Below are positions 55,730 through 64,000 of a stretch of DNA of 64,000 nt, one piece after another (position 1 is the stretch's first letter; every line of letters starts with the position of its first letter). The notes beneath the pieces were generated by a model. It did no database searches and was not told the DNA's origin. It saw only the letters and a list, made by a program, of their open reading frames with translations. The stretch is from an uncultured Thalassolituus sp. (GTDB lineage Bacteria > Pseudomonadota > Gammaproteobacteria > Pseudomonadales > Oceanobacteraceae). The DNA is taken from contig NZ_CATMFB010000003.1 of assembly GCF_950066645.1 (NCBI RefSeq), positions 202,855 through 266,854 on the forward strand. The letters run 5' to 3'. A program made the translations under genes and the position numbers.

Positions 55730-56563
55730 ATGGACATCAACTGGGATAAACTCAATCTTGATCCTCAACTCTTGTGGGCGGATTACATCCTGCCCTGGGG
55801 CACCCAGATCGTACTTGCGATTCTGGTCTTTATCATTGGTCGGCTGATTGCCTCGGCGGTGACCAAAGGTGCCCGCAAAGTAATGGATAAAGCCAAGTTC
55901 GACCCTATGCTGGTCAACTTCCTTGCCAATATCCTGGGCAGCGTTCTCCTGCTGCTGGTTATCGTATTCTCGCTGTCACAACTGGGGGTGGACACAACCT
56001 CGCTGGTTGCCTTGCTTGGTGCTGCTGGTCTGGCTGTGGGCCTGGCACTCAAGGATTCGCTCTCGCATTTCGCGGCCGGTGTCATGCTGATACTGTTCCG
56101 TCCCTTTAAAGTTGGCGACTTTGTGCAGGTGGATGGTGAAATGGGCTCCGTCGAGCAGATCACGATTCTTCACACCCGCCTGAAAACCGGTGATAACAAA
56201 GTCGTGACCGTACCTAACGGCAATGTGTTCTCCAGCACAATGACAAACTTCTCCGAGCAGCCAACCCGCCGTGTCGACATGGTTTTCGGAATTGGGTATG
56301 GCTCAGATCTGTTAAAAGCGAAGTCCATTCTCGAAGAAATGACGGCCAACCACGAGCTGATTCTGAAAGATCCGGCTCCTAAGATTGCCGTGCATGAGCT
56401 TGCGGATTCTTCCGTCAACTTCATCTGCCGCCCGTGGGTAAATTCTGCCGATTACTGGACGGTATACTGGGACATGATGGAAAAAGTAAAACTGCGCTTC
56501 GATGAAGAAGGCATCGAAATTCCATTCCCACAGGTATCTGTGCATATGGAAAAAGACGACTGA
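55730..56563 (+). CDS. mscS: Small-conductance mechanosensitive channel
   Basis: A 277-aa inner-membrane channel of the MscS family that opens under membrane tension to release solutes during hypo-osmotic shock. Three membrane helices lie at about 23-44, 65-85 and 92-125. The third is the Gly/Ala-rich pore helix, ALLGAAGLAVGLALKDSL, followed by the conserved LILFRPFKVGDFV beta-domain start and VPNGNVFSS. Length and motif order match E. coli MscS (286 aa). It appears monocistronic, with a strong terminator after it. Confidence 0.95.
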   Translation: MDINWDKLNLDPQLLWADYILPWGTQIVLAILVFIIGRLIASAVTKGARKVMDKAKFDPMLVNFLANILGSVLLLLVIVFSLSQLGVDTTSLVALLGAAGLAVGLALKDSLSHFAAGVMLILFRPFKVGDFVQVDGEMGSVEQITILHTRLKTGDNKVVTVPNGNVFSSTMTNFSEQPTRRVDMVFGIGYGSDLLKAKSILEEMTANHELILKDPAPKIAVHELADSSVNFICRPWVNSADYWTVYWDMMEKVKLRFDEEGIEIPFPQVSVHMEKDD

Positions 56564-56578
56564 TCAAATGTCAGTGAT

Positions 56579-56608
56579 AAAAAAACCGGTCAATTGACCG
56601 GTTTTTTT
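56579..56608 (+). terminator. Intrinsic terminator after mscS
   Basis: ACCGGTCAATTGACCGGT is a perfect palindrome flanked by seven A residues upstream and eight T residues downstream. It is a strong terminator lying 15 bases past the mscS stop. Confidence 0.92.
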
Positions 56609-56797
56609 ATTTCTGATTCCCACGAAATAATGTCCGCAATTAACCGGATTTTTCTTACTCATCAGCTTCGTGGCCAGCTTAAACCCAGCCTGAAATACGT
56701 CTTCAGAATGTGGCCCGACTCGTCGTAATTACGGGCTTGGCGCGCGTAGAAACCTTAGTTACTTTTCCATCGTCAATACAATAACAAGGAAGACACC

Positions 56798-57658
56798 ATG
56801 CTGAATAAACGTGCGCGTTACCCACTCGCTGGCCTTATTTTTTCAACCTCTCTGGCAGGCTGCGTCTATGACGCGCCGAGCCGGGATGACGTTGAATACC
56901 TGACCGATGACTCGCTGCCATCACACACCATTTATCAACCCGCTGATCTGGACGGCATTGAAACGCCTCTGCCCGTCGTCGCCTGGGGGGTAGGTGGCTG
57001 CACTTTGCCTGGGGTATCCGTCGGCGTATTTCTCGCCGAAATTACTGCTGCAGGCTATCTGGTGGTGTCCAATAATTCACCGTGGTCAACGTTTCCGACC
57101 AGCAGCGACATGCTGATTGAGACCCTCGACTGGGCAGAAATTCAGAACGCTGATCCGGACTCCCCTTATTTCCGCAAACTGGATACTGAGAACGTTGCCC
57201 TGATGGGGCACTCGTGTGGTGGGCTGGAAGCCCTGCATGCAGGCGCTGGCGATCCGCGTGTTGATACCGTCATCGCCTTGGGGTCAGGCATCTTTGACAG
57301 TGGCGGCCTCGGTGGTGCCACCAAAGATGACCTGCTGACACTGCCCAACACCCTGTGGATGAACGGTGGCCCCGAAGACATCGCCTACCCTCAGGCCGAA
57401 AGTGATTACGCTGAAGTACCGGACTATGTCTCTGTCGTCTGGGCCAACTACGACCTGAGCGAACGTGGCTCAGGGTTGTTTGGTGCTCACAATGGCACAC
57501 TCAACGACGAAGCCGGTGGTGAATACGCCCGGGCATCGATCCTCTGGCTCGACTGGCATCTGAAAGGCATCAACGCGAATCAGAGCCAGTTTATGCAGGA
57601 TACCTGTGGACTCTGCGCGACAGACAGCAAGTGGTCGGTGCAGTCAAAAAACTGGTGA
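56798..57658 (+). CDS. Lipoprotein alpha/beta hydrolase
   Basis: A 286-aa predicted lipoprotein with a signal peptide ending in SLAGC (Cys22). The mature part is an alpha/beta hydrolase of the dienelactone hydrolase/chlorophyllase-like type. The nucleophile is Ser139 in GHSCGG, the acid is probably Asp194 in GGPEDIAYP, and His231 in FGAHNGT completes the triad. Two cysteines near the C terminus (DTCGLCATD) and Cys140 could form disulfides. The start is preceded by AAGGAAG. Extracytoplasmic ester hydrolysis is likely; the substrate is not evident. It is flanked by terminators on both sides and seems monocistronic. Confidence 0.82.
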   Translation: MLNKRARYPLAGLIFSTSLAGCVYDAPSRDDVEYLTDDSLPSHTIYQPADLDGIETPLPVVAWGVGGCTLPGVSVGVFLAEITAAGYLVVSNNSPWSTFPTSSDMLIETLDWAEIQNADPDSPYFRKLDTENVALMGHSCGGLEALHAGAGDPRVDTVIALGSGIFDSGGLGGATKDDLLTLPNTLWMNGGPEDIAYPQAESDYAEVPDYVSVVWANYDLSERGSGLFGAHNGTLNDEAGGEYARASILWLDWHLKGINANQSQFMQDTCGLCATDSKWSVQSKNW

Positions 57659-57671
57659 TGACTCTGAGAAG

Positions 57672-57690
57672 GCCCGCTTTGCGGGCTTTC
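57672..57690 (+). terminator. Hairpin after the lipoprotein hydrolase gene
   Basis: GCCCGC (57672-57677 region) pairs with GCGGGC (57681-57686) across TTT, followed by TTTCCCC. It is 13 bases after the stop and looks like a modest intrinsic terminator. Confidence 0.55.
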
Positions 57691-57871
57691 CCCTCCTGAC
57701 TGGAAATACCCGCCCTCTTATAGAACCAGACAACCTACGCCAGCCATTTGTAATCTAAGACTTTGGGAGTGACGAAAGGAGACAATTATTCAATCGCACT
57801 GCCTTAGCCCTACTTTGCTTTCCTCTGAGGTCATATTATCCACCAACCTTCCACTCTCAGAGGACACGGAT

Positions 57872-60800
57872 ATGTCGGATTCAGGTCTCAGTAAGAAACT
57901 CTTATTAGCAATCGCCGTCGCAGCGCTCAGTGGATGCAGTGGCGGAGGGGGCAGCGGCAGTGATCCTGATCCCGAACCAACCCCGACTCCCGATCCTGTT
58001 GACCAGACGCCAGAGGCACCTGCTTTCTCGGGTAAAGCGGCAGATGGTTATCTCGCCAGCGCCCTTGTCTGCCTTGATCTGAATGCCAATCTGAAGTGTG
58101 ATGCCGGTGAACCAACTACTCTCACCGATGGGGCTGGTAACTACACCCTTGAAGCCACAGATGAGCAGAAAGCCGCCTATTCTGTTGTCGTTAAGGCCAT
58201 TGCCGGTCAGACCATTGATCTCGACAACCCCGACCACACCATCGAGAACGCCTTTACGCTGACGGCGCCTCCCGGCCAGGAGTTTGTCTCTCCTCTGAGC
58301 ACGCTGATCGTTAAGGCGCTTAAGGATAATCCTTCGTTTACGCCTGAGCAGGCCGCAGAGAAAGTCCGCGCAGATTTCGGCCTTCCAGACGGAATCGACA
58401 TCACCGCAGACTATATCGCCGGCAATGACGTCTCGACTCACGAACTGGCACAACGCATCAACGCAGCGATTGCAGGCGCGCTTAAAAATGCGACCGACGA
58501 CGCAGGGGGTGATGCAGTTGAAGACAACCTGAACGCTTTACTTGATTACATCCTCGACGACGTCAACAAACATGCCGCAGAAATCGCCGCCGCGGATACC
58601 CCGGACGATGTCCCAGTGTTCGACCCCATCGACGATGACACCAGCCTGGAAGATATCACAACAGACAGTGACAGCGACGGCGTGAACGACGCCTCAGACG
58701 CCTTCCCACAAGACCCTGAAGAAACCCGCGACAATGACAGCGACGGCGTCGGCGACAACGAAGATACCGATGACGACAACGACGGATACAGCGACGAAGA
58801 CGAGCTGTTCGCCGGCACCGACCCTGAAGACGAAGAAGACGTACCACCAGATAACGATGGTGACCTGATTTCAGACGCTACCGACCCTGATGACGACAAC
58901 GACAGCGTGCCCGATGACGAAGATGCATTTCCGTTTGATGATGCAGAATCTGTCGATACTGACGGCGACCTCACCGGCAACAACGAAGATACGGACGATG
59001 ACAATGACACCTTCAGTGATGAAGAAGAGTCTGCCGCCGGCTCTGATCCGCTGGACGCCACCAGTACTCCTGAAGTCGATGATGGTATCGACAATGACGG
59101 CGATGCACTGATCGACGAAGGCTTTGACGCAGACGGTGACGGATTCACGCCGGTATTCGGCAACGACTGCAACGACGATGACAGTGCAATCAACCCCGAC
59201 GCCGCTGAGTTGTTCGACGGCATCGACAACAACTGCAATTTGATGATCGACGAAGGCTACACCGATACGGACGGCGACGGTGAGCACGACGGTGTCGACA
59301 GCGACGATGACAACGACAACTATTCAGACGAAGAAGAATCAGCCGCCGGTTCTGATCCTCTTAATCAGGCCAGCACCCCAGAAATCGACGACGGTATCGA
59401 TAACGATCTGGACGAAGAAACCGACGAAGGCTTTGATGGCGATGGCGACGGCTTTACCCCAATTGCAGGGCAGGATTGCGATGACAACGACGCGGATGTC
59501 TACCCGGGTGCTCTGGAAATTCTCGATGGTAAAGACAATAACTGTGAACTTGGCGTCGATGAAGGCTATACAGATACCGACGGTGACCTGATTGATGACT
59601 CGGTTGATACAGACGATGATAACGACGGTTATTCCGATACGGATGAAATCGCAGCGGGCAGTGACCCTCTGGATGAGAACAGCCTTCCGGCCGACCTCGA
59701 TGGCGACTTTATCCCGGATGTTCTGGATGACGACATCGACGGAGACGGTTACAGCAATGACGACGAAAGCGTCGCAGGAACCGATCCTGCTGATCCGGAC
59801 AGTTTCCCGGCTCCCGTCGCTGAGCTGGACTTGTTAGCGGCCGTCGAGGAGGGTATTTCTTATTATTCTCCAGCCAGTTCAGGTGATGACACAGACACCC
59901 CCAACACATTCAGCCGCTATTACTGGAAATCAGACCAGCCTGAGCAGTCCATCTTCGTAGAAGATACCTGGACGCATAGCCTTGTCTGGGAGCGCGGCGC
60001 AGACGTCGTATCATACAACGCTCTGATCGATGATGGTCAGGGCTGGCGGTCCATCAACTACAGTGCATGTGACATCGCATCCGTTCCAGATATGCCTCAT
60101 GCCGTCGCCGAGGAATGCAGTGATCAGACGACCATTTATGTCGGCACTCAAGTCGATCTCAATGGTATGTCGGTCAATGTCGCACTGAATAATATCCTGC
60201 AGGACCATGGCCTGACTGAGCTGATACCAGTCACAGATGCAGAAACCTTCTTCGAAGAGGGTGACAAGGGCTATACCTACGTCACCGTTGCCGAGACCCC
60301 CACACTTTATCTTTCCTGTTGGGGAGACTCCGGGACCTGTGACCCCGTCTATCAAGGCGACATCAACACCACCTTGCTTGAAGACCTGTTGGGTACCTCC
60401 TACTTCTGCTCTGAATCATCGGTGATCACAGGCACCAATGGCGATACCAGCGGTGATCTTATTGGCGACTCAGGCGCAACGACAGGCAGCTGGGCAATTC
60501 ATGAGTTCGCTGGCACCCGTTATATGAGCTTTAACTGCACCAGCGACGTCGATGATTATTCTGTGTATGTGGAATACAACAGCCGTGTAGCATCGGGCCA
60601 GTTTTACGATCAGGGCGATGCATATGCGGCGTTTGATGAAGACGACTTCAGCTTTAACCCGTCAGCCGCTGAGAAAATCGAAGCGATTATCGAAGCCTGG
60701 TTCCCTGTAGAGAACGAACCGGGCACGGGGCCTGAGCTGACACCAGCCGATCTGCCCGAGGTGCTGAATGCCGGAGTCTCAGAATACCAACTGGACAACT

Positions 60801-63634
60801 ACGGCACCGATGAAGGCTACGCCATTAATGCCCGCCGCTATGGCATCACCTTTAACGGCAGCGATCAGATATCCATCACCAACGCTGAGCTACAGGACGA
60901 TGACAGCTGGGAGCTTGAAGATGATCCGGAAAAAGAAACCCGGCTGATCAATGACGTCTGGACTCTTGCTAATGTGGATACCTGTTCTGCCACCGTGAGC
61001 CCAGACGACGAGAATGCTCTCCTCAGTGATTGTGTCGGTGCCGCGGCGATCATGACTGCAGACGTCGCAGATCTCAGTGGCACTTCATTGGCTACGCTCG
61101 CTCTTGCCATCGCGGCATTCGAGGTTGATGAAGGCAGCGACGACTACAATGCCTTTGCAGATATGCTGGCAGATCTGCCCGATGCGACCTTTCCTGAGGG
61201 CAGCCTCGCATATCAGCTGAGCTTCACGCTGAACGAAGACGCCTACGAAGTCGATTGTGCGGATGACGGAAACAGCATTGACTGGGGCAGCTGCAGAAAC
61301 CGTGGCGTTGGCAGCATCGACGATGTCATATCTTCAACCCGCTATCAGTGTGAAACAGAGTATCTGATTTCTGACGATGGTAACGTCTACCGTGCGGGCG
61401 AGAACCTTGGTGCATGGCACCGCGAGACGGTTGGGGGCTACGACAGCCTGTTTTTCCCTGCGGGTGCCTGCGAATTCGCTCCTGAAAACATGATGATTGG
61501 CTACATGTCGGCGAACGGCACGCTGGTTGATATAGGTAAACGCCCGGCAGGAACAACCTACACCGACGCAGCACCTATGTTGTTCAACAGCACAGCGTCA
61601 GAGACCGTATCTTCGCTGCTGGAGGCCATGCTTCCGATCTATATGGCATCGGCCTGCCCATTGTGCGGAATCGACAGCGACGAGGACGGCTACAGTGACC
61701 AGGCAGAGATCGACGCTGGCACCGACCCCTACGATGACGAAAGCTATCCGGGCAGCGGCCATTCTGGTGGCACGCCTGTCAGCCAGGAAAATCGTGGCAA
61801 TCTGCAGGTTCTCGCTGACGCCACCGGCATGGAAATTACCCCATTCAATGCCGCCTCCTTGTTCAGTGACGGTTTCTATACCTACTGGAAATCCAGCCCC
61901 GACGGTGAAGAAGGCATTACGTTCACCCACGAATTTGTCCAGGACATAAACTATCTGTCGGAAAAATGGACGGGCACCAGCTGGCAGGCAGAGGATGACG
62001 GTCTGATCAGTAATGAAGCCGTCATGCTCACGTCCGACGGCTGGCGTTATACCGACGGCAATTCAAGTTGTGACTACGGCCCGGGGGCCGATGACGACAC
62101 CGTATTCGAGCTGAATTGCCCGGACGGCAGCCGTCAGTTTGAGGTTGAAGGCTTCCCGCTTGTCACGCCAACCACCATCGCCGGCTTCTTTATTCAACTG
62201 CTTGAGAACGGCAACTATGGTGATGAATATGGGTCACTCACGGAAGAAGAACTCGACCAGATCCGTGATGAACTGGCAGGCAGAACAGACACTTTCTTCG
62301 CCGGGCTGGCGTTTAAAATCAATGTGTCAGGCGACACCACCTACGAAGCCGAATGTTCTGACAGCGACGAAAACGGTTTACCAACCGCCTGTAATAACAC
62401 GCCGTTTTCTACCCTCTCTGACATGACCGGAACGTCGTTCTACTCAGATTCCTGCGGCCTGACGATCACCCTGCAGGAAACTGGCGACGTCGAGAACAGC
62501 ATTGGCGTGATCATTGGTTCCTGGACCCAGACCGAGCCTGTTACGGGCTACCCACTGGTGGAGGTACGGTCAGACAATATCTGCGACGATAAACATTTTG
62601 GTTTCGCAGAAATCAACGGCGCCGTTGTTCCTGTGCACATTGACGAACCCGGCACGCCTGAAATGATATTTTTCGATGCTGATGCCGCACGGGATATCGA
62701 CCAGTTAATCATGGATCATTTTCCAATCGTACCAGGTGAAATAAATGAACCTGTAATCGACCTGCCTGAAGCCGTTGGGCTTCCGGCCGCCGTCGCTTTC
62801 GCTGATGGCATAACCGCCCTGTACATTGAGAGCAACGAAGATCAGGACGGCTACGAATTCGAGCGCACGCTTCTTCAGGTGGTTGATTCACACATGAACG
62901 CATCCGATGAATACTGGAACGGCAACGCCTGGACAGGCTATACGGGCTACGACGCTAAACTTGTAGATGGAAGCTGGGAGCCTGTTAACTACGCGCCGGA
63001 CTGCGATATCTCAGATACAGGATTCGAAATGACACTTCTCTGCCCTCATGTGCAGGAAGAAGTCAGCGTCGAAGAAATTCATCCTGACGGCGTCAGTATC
63101 AACGATTATCTGAGAGTCATTGCCTGGCAGAAGATTCAGGACGAAGACACTTCGTACGCCGAATTTGAGGCCCAGCTTGCCAACCTGGATGACGCTTATT
63201 TCAGTGCAGCCAGCACTCTCTATATTATTGAAGCCATAAGCCTTAATACGGAATATACCCTTGACGACTGTGAAGCAACGGCCTCAGGAATCGACTGCTC
63301 TTACGCATACAGTTACGGCGAAGGCACATTGACCGACTATCTGGATGTGCCTATTGATGTCTGTGGTCAGGCGTATACCTTCAGCGAAGATGGGGTATAT
63401 AAGAATGGTACTCTGTTGATGAGTAACTACGCTGTGAACGATGGTGATATCGACATCTGGAAACTCCCACAAGGCGAGTGCACCGATGAAGATCAGCAGA
63501 TCGGTTTAACCTCTTACGAGGGCGAAATCCTGAAAGTCGATATCCGTCCCGCAAACACTGAATTCCGCAGCGGACCCAACTTCCTCAACAGTGCAGCCAT
63601 GAGCGAAGTACAGGCTCTGCTGGAACAGTTATAA
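57872..63634 (+). CDS. Giant Asp-rich repeat lipoprotein
   Basis: A 1920-aa predicted lipoprotein. The start at 57872 has AGAGGAC upstream and a signal peptide ending in ALSGC (Cys22), followed by a Gly/Ser and then Asp/Pro/Thr linker. A first module (about 52-100) starts GKAADGYLASALVC. Residues about 250-645 are dense thrombospondin type 3-like calcium repeats (DSDGVNDASD, DTDDDNDGYSDED). They include two tandem 103-residue units with MopE-like DGIDND/DEG and DNNC motifs. Four divergent repeats of about 300 residues follow (about 650-945, 960-1257, 1307-1620, 1631-1920), with one more calcium repeat between the second and third. The protein is very acidic. Function unknown; surface display or adhesion would fit the design. 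Confidence 0.8.
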   Translation: MSDSGLSKKLLLAIAVAALSGCSGGGGSGSDPDPEPTPTPDPVDQTPEAPAFSGKAADGYLASALVCLDLNANLKCDAGEPTTLTDGAGNYTLEATDEQKAAYSVVVKAIAGQTIDLDNPDHTIENAFTLTAPPGQEFVSPLSTLIVKALKDNPSFTPEQAAEKVRADFGLPDGIDITADYIAGNDVSTHELAQRINAAIAGALKNATDDAGGDAVEDNLNALLDYILDDVNKHAAEIAAADTPDDVPVFDPIDDDTSLEDITTDSDSDGVNDASDAFPQDPEETRDNDSDGVGDNEDTDDDNDGYSDEDELFAGTDPEDEEDVPPDNDGDLISDATDPDDDNDSVPDDEDAFPFDDAESVDTDGDLTGNNEDTDDDNDTFSDEEESAAGSDPLDATSTPEVDDGIDNDGDALIDEGFDADGDGFTPVFGNDCNDDDSAINPDAAELFDGIDNNCNLMIDEGYTDTDGDGEHDGVDSDDDNDNYSDEEESAAGSDPLNQASTPEIDDGIDNDLDEETDEGFDGDGDGFTPIAGQDCDDNDADVYPGALEILDGKDNNCELGVDEGYTDTDGDLIDDSVDTDDDNDGYSDTDEIAAGSDPLDENSLPADLDGDFIPDVLDDDIDGDGYSNDDESVAGTDPADPDSFPAPVAELDLLAAVEEGISYYSPASSGDDTDTPNTFSRYYWKSDQPEQSIFVEDTWTHSLVWERGADVVSYNALIDDGQGWRSINYSACDIASVPDMPHAVAEECSDQTTIYVGTQVDLNGMSVNVALNNILQDHGLTELIPVTDAETFFEEGDKGYTYVTVAETPTLYLSCWGDSGTCDPVYQGDINTTLLEDLLGTSYFCSESSVITGTNGDTSGDLIGDSGATTGSWAIHEFAGTRYMSFNCTSDVDDYSVYVEYNSRVASGQFYDQGDAYAAFDEDDFSFNPSAAEKIEAIIEAWFPVENEPGTGPELTPADLPEVLNAGVSEYQLDNYGTDEGYAINARRYGITFNGSDQISITNAELQDDDSWELEDDPEKETRLINDVWTLANVDTCSATVSPDDENALLSDCVGAAAIMTADVADLSGTSLATLALAIAAFEVDEGSDDYNAFADMLADLPDATFPEGSLAYQLSFTLNEDAYEVDCADDGNSIDWGSCRNRGVGSIDDVISSTRYQCETEYLISDDGNVYRAGENLGAWHRETVGGYDSLFFPAGACEFAPENMMIGYMSANGTLVDIGKRPAGTTYTDAAPMLFNSTASETVSSLLEAMLPIYMASACPLCGIDSDEDGYSDQAEIDAGTDPYDDESYPGSGHSGGTPVSQENRGNLQVLADATGMEITPFNAASLFSDGFYTYWKSSPDGEEGITFTHEFVQDINYLSEKWTGTSWQAEDDGLISNEAVMLTSDGWRYTDGNSSCDYGPGADDDTVFELNCPDGSRQFEVEGFPLVTPTTIAGFFIQLLENGNYGDEYGSLTEEELDQIRDELAGRTDTFFAGLAFKINVSGDTTYEAECSDSDENGLPTACNNTPFSTLSDMTGTSFYSDSCGLTITLQETGDVENSIGVIIGSWTQTEPVTGYPLVEVRSDNICDDKHFGFAEINGAVVPVHIDEPGTPEMIFFDADAARDIDQLIMDHFPIVPGEINEPVIDLPEAVGLPAAVAFADGITALYIESNEDQDGYEFERTLLQVVDSHMNASDEYWNGNAWTGYTGYDAKLVDGSWEPVNYAPDCDISDTGFEMTLLCPHVQEEVSVEEIHPDGVSINDYLRVIAWQKIQDEDTSYAEFEAQLANLDDAYFSAASTLYIIEAISLNTEYTLDDCEATASGIDCSYAYSYGEGTLTDYLDVPIDVCGQAYTFSEDGVYKNGTLLMSNYAVNDGDIDIWKLPQGECTDEDQQIGLTSYEGEILKVDIRPANTEFRSGPNFLNSAAMSEVQALLEQL
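59033..59650 (+). repeat. Two tandem 309-bp coding repeats
   Basis: Units at 59033-59341 and 59342-59650 are each exactly 309 bases (103 codons). Each starts with an AAGSDPL-coding segment, has a TPE.DDGIDN.. DEGFD block, a GDGFTP block, a D.DNNC block and a DEGYTDTDGD block. The AAGSDPL segment recurs at 59651. The DNA copies have diverged in sequence but kept length. Confidence 0.85.
59819..63634 (+). repeat. Four divergent ~300-residue protein repeats
   Basis: Segments starting near 59819, 60749, 61790 and 62762 align by order of features. Each has an N-terminal helix (for example LLAAVEEGIS, LPEVLNAGVS, LPAAVAFADGI), a YWK/RRY strand, and a D.W strand with W.....Y. A central acidic region precedes a Cys-bearing strand, and the end is a short helix (AEKIEAIIEAWFP, SETVSSLLEAMLP, ARDIDQLIMDHFP, MSEVQALLEQL). 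DNA similarity is low, so the duplication is old. Confidence 0.7.
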
Positions 63635-63650
63635 GTAAGCACTCCCTGAA

Positions 63651-63677
63651 GCAGGCACTGTGTGTGCCTGCTGCCTT
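63651..63677 (+). terminator. Candidate terminator after the giant repeat lipoprotein
   Basis: GCAGGCAC (63651-63658) pairs perfectly with GTGCCTGC (63664-63671) across a 5-base loop, 17 bases after the stop. The following TGCCTTT gives only a weak T tract. Confidence 0.6.
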
Positions 63678-63758
63678 TCCACCTGGGTGAGGCTCATTTA
63701 ATTACCTGATTTATATAAAGATTAACCCTGACAATTTTATCAGTTGTTTGATTTTTCT

Positions 63759-63787
63759 AAGACAAGAAGCGCCATTATCAATATACT
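63759..63787 (+). promoter_or_regulatory. Candidate sigma-70 promoter of the last lipoprotein gene
   Basis: AAGACA (63759-63764) and TATACT (63782-63787) are 17 bases apart and match the consensus at four and five of six positions. They lie 29 bases before the ATG at 63816. Confidence 0.55.
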
Positions 63788-63815
63788 CCCTGCAGACATT
63801 TACAGGGACAAGGTT

Positions 63816-64000
63816 ATGCAGGACGTTTCTATTAAACCCATTTTCTCACTGATTACTGCTTCTTTTCTCGCTCTGAGCGGGTGTAGCGACAGCAGCTCTT
63901 CTGATCAGACCCCAGAACCAGTCACTCAATCACAGAATCTCAATGGTGAAGCCGTTAAGGGCATCCTTGCCAGCGCCCCGGTGACGGCCTTCAGTCTCGA
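63816..64000 (+). CDS. Lipoprotein, 5' part (cut by window end)
   Basis: An open frame from ATG 63816 runs off the window after 61 codons. The ribosome site is AAGG, 5 bases before the ATG. The signal peptide has a hydrophobic core and ends in the lipobox LSGC (about Cys23), followed by a Ser/Thr/Pro/Gln linker. The next segment, NGEAVKGILASAPVTAF, resembles the module GKAADGYLASALVC that follows the linker in the preceding giant lipoprotein. The two adjacent genes are thus likely members of one family of modular surface lipoproteins. The rest of the protein cannot be seen. Confidence 0.8.
   Translation, partial: MQDVSIKPIFSLITASFLALSGCSDSSSSDQTPEPVTQSQNLNGEAVKGILASAPVTAFSL

Noticed and set aside
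57690..57871. Possible riboswitch in the leader of the giant repeat lipoprotein
   Set aside because: I could not match it to any known aptamer consensus and saw no convincing extended stem besides the preceding terminator.
58546..59238. 230-codon open frame on the minus strand, Ser-rich
   Set aside because: It is the antisense of the Asp-rich repeats (GAC/GAT read as GTC/ATC or TCG/TCA in the other frame) and has no ribosome site or recognisable protein features.

Overview
The window is gene-dense DNA of roughly 55% G+C from a gammaproteobacterium, most likely a marine Oceanospirillales/Pseudomonadales relative. This rests on Rsd/AlgQ beside DsbB, a PA4642-type protein, a TIGR02444 protein, E. 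coli-type GshA, UbiD followed by a ferredoxin reductase, and many large exported lipoproteins. The organism call is inference from gene content; nothing in the window names it. I see no tRNA, rRNA, CRISPR array, insertion sequence or phage gene. No stretch longer than about 240 bases lacks a gene.

Layout. 1-4.8 kb: housekeeping genes (3' end of gshA, a FliL-like protein, dsbB, rsd, a WD40 lipoprotein, a DUF4124-like protein, a ParA-type ATPase). 4.8-12.9 kb: a six-gene minus-strand operon for aromatic meta-cleavage (hydrolase, extradiol dioxygenase, flavin hydroxylase, pentadienoate hydratase, acylating acetaldehyde dehydrogenase, hydroxy-oxovalerate aldolase). It is divergent from a short-chain dehydrogenase and a TetR regulator, with two near-identical palindromes between them. 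Together these genes would take a substituted phenol or catechol to pyruvate, acetyl-CoA and a side-chain acid. 13-18.9 kb: a small lipoprotein, a DUF2339 membrane protein, a TIGR02444 protein and an ABC-F ATPase.

18.9-38.6 kb: a hybrid histidine kinase and NarL-type regulator on the minus strand, divergent from four very large exported proteins of about 2136, 1073, 1441 and 1076 aa. The four genes overlap end to end over 17 kb. The shared 159-base upstream region contains three consecutive inverted repeats. This is the best candidate in the window for an undescribed system.

38.6-57.7 kb: a thioesterase and a proline iminopeptidase; two close paralogues of a 1070-aa beta-propeller/di-heme cytochrome c protein (40.3 and 49.7 kb) that share a 5' leader; between them a membrane-stress operon (small RHH-like protein, PspA, YqiJ-like, YqiK flotillin) and a minus-strand block (DUF423, trmB, PA4642-like, lipoprotein). 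Then ubiD, a ferredoxin reductase, an MscS channel and a lipoprotein hydrolase. 57.8-64 kb: a 1920-aa aspartate-rich lipoprotein built from tandem repeats, and the start of another lipoprotein cut by the window end. The extracytoplasmic theme is strong: at least nine predicted lipoproteins, several with calcium-binding-type Asp repeats.
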